Shown here: positions 1-10,086 of the stretch, piece after piece
Layout: every line of letters starts with the position of its first letter
How positions within the stretch are numbered: position 1 is the first letter of the stretch
NCBI GenBank assembly: GCA_034698045.1
Contig: JAQGAU010001162.1
Coordinates: 1 to 21,014 of the forward strand
DNA: 21,014 bases
Source: Paramacrobiotus richtersi
Lineage: Eukaryota > Tardigrada > Eutardigrada > Parachela > Macrobiotidae
Direction: 5' to 3'
The notes under the pieces: generated by a model
Database searches by the model: none
Told to the model about the DNA's origin: nothing
Seen by the model: the letters and a program-made list of their open reading frames with translations, nothing else
Position numbers and translations under genes: made by a program

Positions 1-10
1 GGTGGAAGGT

Positions 11-214
11 CTAGTTCGTTCCACAGACCGGTAAGGCAGTCCAAGTGGGATCCATGAACGGTTTTGACGGTAATGCCACAGATGGTAGTTGGTGCGGGTG
101 TGATTGGACAGTGATGCAGCCGCTGATGTTCTTTACTTCTTTCTGCAGCCGTTTACGGGGTACGTTAATGCCGGTATCGAAGGTGTCATCAATCTCATGT
201 TTTTCTCTCAGCCG
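11..214 (-). CDS. Possible terminal exon of an unidentified gene
   Basis: On the minus strand an open frame runs from 214 to a TAG stop at 13-11 (67 codons). It sits directly behind a good 3' splice site, the pyrimidine-rich TTTCCTCGTAG at 225-215. The protein has mixed, non-repetitive composition: an acidic E-I-D-D-T-F-D-T start, a basic V-P-R-K-R-L-Q-K-E stretch, then a Pro-rich tail ending V-C-G-T-N. Codon use is GC-richer than the sequence just upstream. I do not recognise a family. Upstream exons would have to lie to its right on this strand, in 215-1217, and I could not find a convincing partner. It might also be a chance frame. Confidence 0.3.
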   Translation of the reverse strand, partial: RLREKHEIDDTFDTGINVPRKRLQKEVKNISGCITVQSHPHQLPSVALPSKPFMDPTWTALPVCGTN

Positions 215-1217
215 CTACGAGGAAACATTCGGAGATGCTGTTCTGTAAGCAGCTGACTAGTGCTTAACCTTTCTACACAGTTAATTCGCCTTGCAAATGC
301 TTATTCATCTTTATTTAACCGTTCTCAAATAATAACGGAAGTGTGCAAATCTCGATGCTGAAACTCGTAAAAAGCTATAGTTATCAGCGATCGAAGTACT
401 GCATATTCTGATTTTCACATTCTGCCTACACACGCTGCCAAAACGTTCATCGTTGCTTAATAGCTAAGCGATGCGTCTGCAAGACTAAACAAGAGAATTG
501 CATATTGCCAGACTGATAACGGCTATTAAAAGGAGTTAATAACATTCAGTCATTACTAAAGAATACAGCCATCTTTTCTCACACTTTCCAATGTTTACAT
601 CATGTCAGACTGCATGGCATGCTAGTAGCATATCCGCCGTATTCTACCACGAAAGTGGAATCGTGAGGGACGTGGAACTGCACAGCGCCACCATGCTGTG
701 CAAAGTGAGCTTGCTCAGTCTGTGCCATTCCAAAGAACCCAGATCAGCGGCAGTCCATGCCCGGCCGCGGAAGTGCGCGTCCGCGCGTGGATCACGGCTC
801 TGCCTGTCGTTGAGAATCTACACATCAAGCGCAAAACTCAGTCTATGGTTTACCTCCGGACTCACACTAGCCAACTTCACCACAAGATTATTCTGAAACA
901 GTTTATGTTGATTGTTTGAAAAGTATACCGAACTGTGCCTGTGTGTGCCAAACTATCAAAAGAATCACCTGAAATGGAAAATGCGCTGGGTACTCTAAAG
1001 AAAATGTGAAACTATTGGAAAACTCCGGGTTCTGTGCTGTTCTCAATGGCGTAGAAGCCAGTTCTGGTAATAATCGAATACTGGTTAGGGAGGTATCTAG
1101 TATGGCTTGCTTTGATTGTTGCGTCTGGCTGATTATTCTGATTATTTGGCTGTGGCCCATCAGTGCGGCGCTGACGTCACAAAGCGGAATCATGGAAATT
1201 CGAATACTTCGAAGTAA
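215..1217. other. Intergenic region downstream of the F-box gene
   Basis: No gene is called here. Minus-strand frames around 600-780 and 903-1193 are open for 40 to 96 codons. The 96-codon frame begins with a real ATG at 1193, but none has recognisable domains or matching splice sites. A perfect palindromic CRE (TGACGTCA) lies at 1172-1179. A minus-strand AATAAA (TTTATT on the plus strand) is at 311-316, too far from the F-box stop to assign with confidence. Confidence 0.4.
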
Positions 1218-3618
1218 TCAACCTAAGCAGACGAGCAATCCTTCTGTGTGAAGCTGACTACTGCTATCAGCAGGGAACATACTACAGATTCCTTGGTCGG
1301 CTCGAACGTTTGGTGGAATATTACTACTTACGTCTACAGTTGTTCGCCAATCGCGCTCACACCGCCGACCACCGACAGCGATCCGAGCGGACAGCTGTTG
1401 CAGCTGCACATGATCCAATGACGGCAGGCTACCATCCACCCGCGACCATAACTCCTCCACTGTCAGACGACCAACAATTCGCCCGGTTAGAATGTGTATA
1501 AACGTCGGCTGTTGCGGCGGAGAATTCGTCTGGACACAGATTTTGACATCACGCAGCACCAGAGTCTGGCACACAGCGGCGAAATCGTTCAGTTCATCGA
1601 CGACATAGCCGAATAAGTGCGTGAAAAGGTCGTAAAGACGATACTGATTGTGAGTGCTCCACGCAAGATGAGCTAGATTTACCGTCTGCACCGGAGTATG
1701 CAGGTTCTTCTGCACCAGGGTGCGAAACAGCCGACCGCCACATAACAAGCCGTCGGTGCCGGCGTCGAGGCCCGTGTTGGCAATGATCTTAATGTCAGGT
1801 GTCCAGCCGTGGTGCACACTGGCCACCGACATAAAGTCCTGCTTCTTGTCTTTTTTGTATTGCACACGAAGCATGTGTGCGACGCACGGCGATGTCAGAA
1901 CGACGTCCCAGACAGAGCATACCCGACGCAGACGGCATTTTTCCGTACTGTTCAGCTGAGTGAATACGCCAACCAATAAATGCTTTGGCAAATAGCGGAT
2001 GCCATATGTCGCAGTAGATCTAGACGATGTGCCTGTTTTAGCTCGTTTATTTGCCGCAGATATCCGCTCGGTTTCGGACAACTTTCGCTTAGTCGGGGGA
2101 TTTTCATCCTCGATCGGTTCGAGGCATTCACTCGCTGCACTGAGGAGCACTGAACGCAAGTTCCTGGCCTACAACAACAATATAACAAGTACTTATTAAC
2201 CAAAGTAAGCAGGCCATAGCCGAATTGCTGTGTAAATTAGGCGCCGGTGAGCGACCGATCTAGAAGATGAAACTGCTTGGTTGATTACTTGTACAGTTAC
2301 GCCGTACGGCGGCTCATCTTGTTTTTTATTCATTTCAAGCCAAATAGGAGTTTATCAGCGATCGACCACTCTCACTGCGCTCTCTAAACGGCCATCCAAC
2401 GCCCTTCCGGTCATAGGAAGAAACAAACAACCGCGGTTTCAAGTGCACCCTAGCTTGGGGTTATCTTACGGGGCTTCGGCGACGGCTCCGACGAGCGATA
2501 AGAAAAGCTGCATCACTAATCCATAGTAGGTACGTAAGTTCTGCCGATGGTTCTTCGTGTTACAAGGGACAGAAAGGTGGGCCAAAGACAAGTTTTTGGC
2601 AGATGAGTGAGCGCAGTCAGCATTGTTTACCGTATGGTGCAGGAAACTTTGGTTTATAGAGGGCTGCGTCTGGAATATTTCGTACAGATTAAAACTGATT
2701 TAGATGGAAGCGTCGTAAACACATAAGGGGACTGATCGTGGATTCGTCGAACGCGCCCCGACAACACGAAGGGCCGGAAGGGGGGAGCGACGCAAAGGGT
2801 AAAAATAATTTATTATCAACGACTGCATTTTCCCGTTCTACCGCCACACAGTACTATCTATCGACAAGCGGCATACAACGGATTACGGATCTTACGTTAT
2901 GGAACTGGTGGGCCTTGGGGACTATGTCGTAGCCGATTCGAATGCACGTCAGGGCCTTATCATCCATGTCAACCGCCTTGATAAACGTCCGGGTAGAGAA
3001 GAACGATTCTGTTTCTTTGTTCAGGGCATCCAGCATCTTGCGCGCAAAAACCGTGCCATGAGCGAACATTTTCGACAGAGTAACTGTATGCTTGACAAAA
3101 TGCTCTTCCCGCACCAGCAGTGTCTCCAGTTCGTGCTGTCCCGGAGGTATACGGATCCGTTGTGCAGGCACGATGACAATTCTTTCTCCTTCAGGCATCG
3201 TAGCGCTGAGCATGCCAAAATGAGAGGACGAACCCGAGCGCAATTCCCCCGTGATTAATCGGCCCGGATACCACGTCTTGGGCTCCTGGGGTCCTGGGCG
3301 TATCAACACTTCAATCGGGCGTTCTTTTGGTCCAGTGAAGTACCACTCGTAGTCCTCCAGACAGAGGCGTCGGTTGAGATACATCTCGCCAAATGGCACG
3401 AACTGGGATGCGGTCCCCTCGCATTCCCAGTCGATCATCAGGCCTCCCTCGACACAATCGACGACTTTTCCCTGCTGGAACAATCCATCCTCTCTGCGCA
3501 GGTTAATCAGGTCGGATTCTGGTTCGTTCTCTTCCCGATTGGGTTCTCGCCTGGCACTGACGATTTGACATGGTCTAACATGTTTGTTTATCTCTTTCCG
3601 AAGATTTTCACGCCACAT
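1218..3618 (-). CDS. F-box protein of a probable tardigrade-expanded family, two exons
   Basis: Exon 1 is 3618-2896 and exon 2 is 2168-1218. The 727-nt intron starts GTAAGA and ends TTGTTGTTGTAG, both phase 0, giving 557 residues. Residues about 35-130 hold a beta-rich module (K-V-V-D-C-V-E-G-G-L-M-I-D-W, later W-Y-P-G-R-L). A basic, NLS-like stretch lies around 264-286 (T-K-R-K-L, N-K-R-A-K). The F-box is at about 300-334 (Y-L-P-K-H-L-L-V-G-V-F, L-R-R-V-C-S-V-W). F-box proteins usually recruit substrates to SCF ubiquitin ligases through Skp1; the substrate here is unknown. I chose ATG 3618 as the first ATG in the open frame. The frame is open further upstream, and a CCAATAG acceptor just before this ATG allows a 5' untranslated exon. 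The C-terminal helical region after the F-box has no leucine-rich repeats that I can see. The family link is from memory. Confidence 0.8.
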
Positions 3619-4590
3619 ATTGCCTATTGGAGAACAGCAATATCCAAACAATTCCAGATCATACCACGTAGCAAATTTCACTTCAGCAAGTGTAGAAACG
3701 AGACAAATGACTCAAACAGGGGTTGATTTCCACTAGTGTGCTAGTCAGCGCGACAGCGTGCTTTACGACGATGGTCTTTATCATTAATTTTGACAGACAG
3801 ATGTGATCACTGATCAGACCGGGCCAGCGAAAACTGTATTGCTCCTGTATGAATCAGTATGACTAATATTGGAAAGTCATCAGACAAACTCGTGCTGACG
3901 AAACTACTCAAACTAGTGAGACAGACCTGAAATAAGCCATTGCCGAATCGGCCTATTCAGGCTATTCGAATTTGTTTCGATTAATTTGGGATACTTTACA
4001 TATTCATAATTGAAGGAAATTTAGAACAGAATTACGAGAGCAGTCGCATTCTGATTACAGTAGTATGGAACCGGCGGAAAAATACCCATATTCCAGATTG
4101 GCAGTTTCGAGAAAGACTTGTACTAAGAAATACGAATTCATATAAAACAAAAAATGAGTGCAGTTTATGGAAATATTTTAAGATAACATTGTTTCGTGTT
4201 TTACCCAGTACCCGTTCGGACTCGTTCATGTTTTAAATGTCATCGCCACCTTTTGGCTACAAACGTCACCCGTCCGACCTGTAACAAATTCAACTTTTAT
4301 TCGCGTGTTTGATTTACTTTTTGTCTAGTCAGCTGTTCTAGTGACAGTTCTACGGTTTTGCTTTTGACACTTTCGCGTGCGATTTCGCCACTTGAAATTA
4401 CTTGTGGCTTAGTTTTCTGGCAGGCGGATAAAAAAGCGTGAACTAGTTACTCATAGACGCAGTTTAATTTCGCGAATTCCAAGACGACCGAGTGTCTGGA
4501 TTCAAATAAGACCACAGTACCTTGTCATCCTCAGTGTTGACATGAATCTACGACACTTTATCACTAATATTCACCGCATTCTTAACAAAA
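3619..4590. promoter_or_regulatory. Intergenic region, F-box promoter side and SMYD 3' end
   Basis: This stretch separates the F-box start at 3618 from the SMYD stop at 4591, both on the minus strand. The longest frame, 65 codons on the minus strand at 4032-4229, has no recognisable domain. A minus-strand AATAAA (TTTATT at 4296-4301) lies about 290 nt beyond the SMYD stop and is a candidate polyadenylation signal. I could not identify a clear TATA box for the F-box gene. Confidence 0.4.
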
Positions 4591-7500
4591 CTAGATGAGA
4601 AACCACTTGGGATGTGCAATCTGCTCAAAATCACTCATTATCAACACCACCCGCTGCACAAACAACCGGAACCCATCAACATCACCGGCACAACTTGACC
4701 ACTGGTCAACATTCAAAACCTTAAACATTTCTACATTCTTCGTCCAATCGAAGGCCCGGTCGCTGTCCTCGAACCCGGATTCCAGTCCCTTAAGCACAAT
4801 ACAAAAAACATCACCCAGAATACTGCGTTTTCCGTGTTTCCCGCTGGCATCGCACTCCAAGAGAATGGTTCGAGCTTCGGACAGCAAAGTGACCGATTCC
4901 TGGTGGGTAGCTGGTCCGCTGAGGAAGGCGAGCAGGCCGGTCAGCATCAGCTGGACTGCGACGCGGGGATCGGACTTTTTCGTGCCGAAACAGTTTCTAC
5001 GAAAAAGACAATTTTATCGTTTAACTTGCAATTAAAAACTACAGTATTGTTTTGTCACTGAAGATCTATGTAATCTGAACAGAAACGATCTGATATGCTA
5101 ATGAAGCTACAGAACGATTAAGAATGTGTGGTCCAGTTAGCAAAGTACAGGCAGAATAAAGTTAGGTCCAACGCTTCTCATTGCACTTTCATTGTTACAT
5201 TAGAGTAACGACATTGTTAGCTGGTGGTAGGTCAGATGGCACCCTAATAGCCTCAATGAGCATCTCGCGCAAATCTCTGGTTTCAGTCTTTTTATGCAAA
5301 GCCTCCAACAAACACTTGGCCAGGTTGATTTATAAACCAACAAAAGCTGCACTGGCTGTTTCGAAGCAGACTCAAGAATAACGGATTATGGAAAGTTGGA
5401 AACTTCAAAAGACTTCAAAAATCGGAAAGGTCAACGGAAGACGACTCTCAAACAGAATCAATTCGTCAAATACAACAACCGGAAGGCAGAAACAAACGCG
5501 CAGCTGAACAAAAAATCCGGTGGAAAAAGTGGTGAACTGCTCAAATACAATAAGCAAATCAAAGCATCTTCACATCTAGGCGTTTTTGATAATTTCAAAT
5601 CAAATCCGTTTGAACTCAGCTTTTCACTGAGGGCTAGACTGTGTTACACTGTCACAGTGTAACACAGTTTTCGATACGCCGCATTTCAAAACAGCCTCCA
5701 TCAGTACTCAGTAGACTGCTTACTGTGACAATGTGCGGTCGGTTTCAAACTGAATCTTTTATGCATTTTTTTTATGTTATTATTTTTATGATTATTTTTA
5801 TTATATTTTATAATATTTTGTACAAAATAAAACCATGCATATCTGTATAATCACGGTAGAAAACCGATTAATTCGGGTGAAAATAAAAATAATTAATATA
5901 TCTTAATTTTGCAATGTTTCTTTCGCCAGTAACTACCGGTTTTGTCACACCTTACCTCAATCCCGGCACACTCTTCCTCATCACCGCCAACGCCCTCCCA
6001 TACTCCCCATCCTTCCGATTCAACAGCACCCTCCCCATCCGATCATACGCCATCCCCAGTAGCATATTCCCGGGATGCAGGTCCCCCGCACACTTCTTCA
6101 CAATCGCCTGACAATCCTGCAGAATCTCCTCCAGGGAGAACTGCACATCCGCCGGGTTCTTGGCGTTTCGCCCCAACACCTCAATCCGGTCGTCCAGCTC
6201 TTCGAGGCCTTCAAGGTAGCGACGTATCATCCGCTGGGCGGTTGCCAAGCGGTTTTCGTAGTCGACAGGGGATAGAGAATGGCCGCATGTGGGACAGGGA
6301 TTCTGGAGGCGGGAGTCAGAGGGACGGGGGAAGGGACAGTTGGGGGAGGCGCAGACAAGGGGGTACAGTTCAGCAATCTATGAAAATCAGTACGATATAT
6401 TAGGCAGAATAATTGATTGATAACATTAACACATAACATTAAAAAAATACAATGATACTAGATTACGGAAATACGAATGACACTTCTTTTCTACTTAATT
6501 ATCAATCTTTTAAAACTGAGTAAAACATTTTGAAATATTATGATTTATCCTTTAATAAAACAAAACAGGATCCTCTTATAAAAAAGAAAAACTGCGGAGA
6601 AAAAGACCAGATTACGGATAATATTCATCCGTAATTTATTTCTAATTATTTACTTAATCTTTCAAAAGTTTCTTAAACATAATGAAATTATTATCCTCAG
6701 ATAAAAGTTTTGTCTACATACTTAGTGGTGTTCTTATGGTTCACTGCAATAATAAATAAGAAAAAGAATTAAAATCACTCTGTTTCATTCGTTAACAAAA
6801 AGACTAATTAAAGAAAGCAATAAATCAAACGAAAAGAGAATTACATGGTAAAAAACTAGCCAATTCACCTTGTACACGAACAAAATTACAATTATGCTAA
6901 CCTTGGCTAGATCGATGCATAGCTCGCACTGACACTGGAAATAATATCCGCTGCTGAAGCGAGACTGTCGACTTGCAGCGGGCGCGAATAGTTCCGTGTA
7001 AGAGATTCGCACCTATAATATGAGCATATTAAACTGGAGATTCATTTACGGCTGACTTTGTCGTACAAGAAACTGATGGAACAAATACATTATATTAAAA
7101 AAAAAATTGAATCGCCCAACAAACTTCATATACGAAAAAGAATGGTGCATATTTCAGATAGTAAGAAACTCCGTGAGCACAAAAAACCAACAATACAAAA
7201 GTAAAAGAAAAATAAATAAGAACGTTACAAATATGACTACTACAAAAAACATAAAAACAAACGAATCTGAACATACCCCGGTACCAAAAGTAAAACAATT
7301 TATAAAAACAATAAAGATATAAAAAATATATTTATAAAAAAATTTATATGTTTATAAAAATAAAGATAACGGACATCGGTGGAACACCGAACACCGAAAC
7401 CACAACATTCAAAAGCACCACATCCCGACAGATTGACATACCTTGGACAGATTCGCCACATCCTGAATAGCCTGGATAACGATCACCGGTCCGTCGAAAT

Positions 7501-9535
7501 AGAACACCGCATTCCGTTGGCAGCTGTGATCGACGATGGAGGGTTGGAGGTAGAGCCCTAATCCAAGCCCATCAACGTCTATAAAGACGACAATTACGCA
7601 CCAGTCGCACGCCCCACCCACCTTCCCCAATGCCCGTCCACGCGCCGTCCCGAATACCGAAGCAGTTGATCTGCAGCGCCCCGAAGAGGGACAGGAGGGT
7701 GTCGTCGTCCGGGAGGTCCACGGGGTCTAGGACGCGGATTAGAAGGAATTTGATGCGGCTGAGGCAGTCGGGTGTCGTCCATCTTCTCACTGTATACCGG
7801 TCAAGCCATAATTTACTGTTGACTTTTGGTGACTGGGCTGATCATGCATTATCTTGTGTTTGACAAAATTTATTCCGAATTTATTTCTCTAATTCATAAT
7901 TATTTTCCAGTCTATTATTTATTTTTCGAGTTATTTTGGAATTTTTTTATTTAATTTTTGAATTATTCCAAATTATTCTGGAATTCATTCATTTACTTTC
8001 GAATTATTTTCGAATGCATTATCTGCTTTTCAGGTTCTTTTCGAATTTATCTATTTACTTTTCGAATTATTTTGAACATCAGTTATTTAATTTTCGAGTT
8101 ATGTTCGAATTTATTCATTCATTTTTCGAACGTTTAATTTAATTTTATTTTTCACTATAATTTTGCCAAAATCTACGAAACGCTGATTATAATTACAAAT
8201 TTAATTTAATAAATTTAATTTTCGTATCTCTGATAAATTATCTAGTTACATGTATAACACGATACTACAACTGAAAGAAAATAAAAACATGATTGCAAGC
8301 TGAATTTGCAACACATGAAAAAATACTCAGAAATTTCCAGAAAATAAAAAAAATACACCAGAGTTTTCTAGCGGAAAAACAACCGACAGACCACTGACTA
8401 TATCACGACTTAACTGTGAGTCAGCAGCGACGCCACCGTCCGCGGTGTCTCCAGCATGGGCACACAATCCCCCGGCGCATCACCGTCCTGCCCGCTCCGC
8501 CGTTTCAAAATGATCCCCAGCATAAGGAAAAAGTCACACGATGCTTTCTGCGCCTCGAGGCGGCCGCCCAGGCGGCGAAGATACAGACATTCTCGTTGAT
8601 GGCGACCTGTTGCGCGGATCGCAACAAGTGGAATTTCCGGCGGTTCCTGCGTGTTTTGCGGTGTTTCCACGTGGATATTGGTGCCAAACCAATCGGTATC
8701 CTATGCAAAATCCGGTAATTAGACATTTTCTAATTAAAAGACGTCAAAAAAATTCGCAATAAAGTTTTGATGCAATCGGTCTTCGACGCAACACAATCAC
8801 GGTAGAAAACAAACACAATCACAGCGAAATTTTTGAATCAGTGGACAGTGCGTAATGTATTGCTTACTACAATTCTATTTATTTGTTATACATTTTTGTC
8901 ATTAAATTTTTATTTACCCAACTGTAATAATAAATCCTGGGTACCGGCAGTTATTAATAAAAATTAAGATTTAACATTTTAAATCACAAGTCATGAAAAA
9001 ATCTTTAAATCATTTTTCCACATTATACTGTAACTTTACTAATTTTCTGAGCATTTTATAATTGAACTGTAACTATAACTGAATAATTCTAATAATTACT
9101 CATTAATAATTCAAGAAAATATATTGATTAATTAAAAAAACTGCATTGTAAATTTACCAATTTGACCTTTAGATCAATAAACTCAATTTATTATTCAATA
9201 CGAAATTTTTTACATACCCGACATTTTTCGGAGCAGTATAAGGGAATGTGGCAGCGGGGACAGGGGAAATCCGTGTTAATATCGAAACAACCACCGTCGA
9301 GGTCCTCGCGAGTTGTTTTGGAATCGGAGACGTTTCCTTCGTTCTCGGTTGTTAATATTCCATTACAATGAACATCCACATTTTGGTTCTCCTTTTCCTC
9401 ATCCGCTGGCACTTGCGAAACGGACGTAAACGGCTTTAAACATGAATAGCAGAGAACGCTGAGCAGCTCCGGTTTGACAGTGTAGACGAATGGCTTACTG
9501 CGGAAAATGATGTCGCCTTTTTTGTACGTGATCAT
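4591..9535 (-). CDS. SMYD-family protein lysine methyltransferase (SET and MYND domains)
   Basis: Coding exons are 9535-9218, 8700-8415, 7789-7622, 7578-7442, 7012-6902, 6377-5956 and 4996-4591. All phases match, giving 615 residues. The start is ATG 9535, with an in-frame TGA just upstream and a strong acceptor (TTTTTCTCCTAG) 8 nt before it, implying a 5' untranslated exon. The split SET begins with K-K-G-D-I-I-F. MYND ligands are C29/C32, C92/C95, C101/C105 and H140/C144. The SET core has F-G-A-L-Q-I-N-C-F-G-I and G-L-G-L-Y-L-Q-P-S-I-V-D-H-S-C277; R-I-S-Y-T-E-L follows, then the post-SET F-Q-C-Q-C-E-L-C (C330, C332, C335). Residues 341-615 hold an extra C-x4-C-x13-C-x2-C motif and TPR-like helices. 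SMYDs methylate histone and non-histone lysines using SAM. Oddities are 59- and 34-residue spacers within MYND, Asp for Asn in the N-H-S-C motif, no G-E-E before I-S-Y, and a 43-nt intron. The paralogue (SMYD3-, SMYD4- or SMYDA-like) is unresolved. Confidence 0.9.
5638..5668. repeat. Perfect 14-bp inverted repeat with 3-nt loop, in SMYD intron 6
   Basis: Arms ACTGTGTTACACTG (5638-5651) and CAGTGTAACACAGT (5655-5668) are exact reverse complements separated by TCA. It could be a hairpin in the pre-mRNA, a palindromic binding site or the remnant of a transposon end. No second copy was noticed in the window. Confidence 0.75.
7579..7621 (-). other. 43-nt intron in the SMYD SET domain
   Basis: The donor AAG|GTGGGT and acceptor TTTATAG|AC enclose 43 nt. 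Removing them joins G-I-G-E to D-V-D-G-L-G-L-G-L-Y in phase 1. Reading through instead meets a stop in the upstream frame. Both sides align to adjacent parts of the SMYD SET fold, so an intron here is needed, though its exact borders could shift by a few bases. Confidence 0.65.
7870..8135. repeat. Degenerate ~30-bp AT-rich tandem repeat in SMYD intron 2
   Basis: About eight imperfect units of 28-40 bp share the consensus TTTATTCATTTACTTTTCGAA followed by TTATTTT. The TTCGAATT or TTCGAGTT core recurs near 7927, 7999, 8011, 8038, 8058, 8094, 8104 and 8126. The plus-strand frame that runs through it is Phe/Ile/Leu-rich only because of this composition and is not counted as a gene. Confidence 0.6.
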
Positions 9536-10086
9536 GGCTCAATCTAGGAGAAAAACCCATGAGCTTAGTTGGGAAAATCCCAAAAAAAACCTCGAAAACA
9601 AAAATCAAAAGTGAAAAGCAGCAAAAGAATCTGGAATTCCAGGATTTAATTCAAGTTACTTAAATTAGTTAAATAACTTAAATTGGCATTTTTGCTGCTT
9701 TCCAGATTTCGGTTCGGTGTGGTGCAAAGGCGCAACGTGCCAAGCATGACACTTAGCGGTTCACCTCGGCACGCCATCAACACGGGGATGCCCCAGCGCG
9801 CCCCGCTGCGTATTGGAAGGGCTCCAAGTAAACGGGGCGGCGGCTAAGTAATTACACCTTTCTGGGAAAATCATAGTCCTTCGGTATAAATCTTTTCCCA
9901 AAAAAGTACGACTGAGATTCGATGGAATATGGAACATCTTTTGCTCAAATTATTGCCCAGCCTGCCTCGTGACGCCTCTTGAACAGCCGCTTTCATGAAC
10001 ATGCCTTCCGCGAAGGAGAGCAACACCCAGTGTGCGGTCGCTCACAGAGTCACATTCACGCAATTCTCCTGAAAAAGTTTTTCAAA
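9536..10086. promoter_or_regulatory. Divergent promoter region between SMYD and ATPSCKMT
   Basis: The start codons of the two divergent genes are about 550 bp apart. A GC-rich block at about 9717-9846 stands out from the AT-rich flanks. On the minus strand it is bounded by an acceptor-like TTACTTAG near 9846 and contains a donor-like CGAG|GTGAAC near 9766, so it may include the SMYD 5' untranslated exon that the acceptor at 9546 implies. On the plus strand, TATAAA at 9885-9890 could direct ATPSCKMT initiation near 9915. A TTGGGAAAATCCCAA palindrome lies at 9569-9583. Confidence 0.5.
9922..10072 (+). promoter_or_regulatory. Two upstream ORFs in the probable ATPSCKMT leader
   Basis: If transcription starts near the TATAAA at 9885, the leader contains two short ATG-initiated frames. 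One is 9922-9972 (16 codons, ending Q-P-A-S). The other is 9995-10072 (25 codons plus stop, starting M-N-M-P-S-A-K), ending 14 nt before the main ATG at 10087. They could dampen translation of the main frame. The transcription start has not been shown, so this is conditional. Confidence 0.35.

Noticed and set aside
1310-2199. Several plus-strand frames over the F-box exon
   Set aside because: They are shadows of the minus-strand F-box frame, which has a clear domain.
4595-5061. Plus-strand frames of 146 and 75 codons
   Set aside because: They are antisense to the last SMYD exon, whose minus-strand frame continues the SMYD C-terminal TPR-like region in phase.
5942-6403. Plus-strand 153-codon Pro/Ser-rich frame
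   Set aside because: It is antisense to SMYD exon 6, which carries the C-x4-C...C-x2-C motif and helices in phase with its neighbours.
7936-8142. Phe/Leu/Ile-rich 68-codon frame, like a membrane peptide
   Set aside because: It is produced by translating the TTCGAATT-type tandem repeat inside a SMYD intron.
9979-10086. N-terminal extension of ATPSCKMT by 36 residues
   Set aside because: It needs a TTG start; the in-frame ATG at 10087 has a good context and begins a plausible N-terminus.
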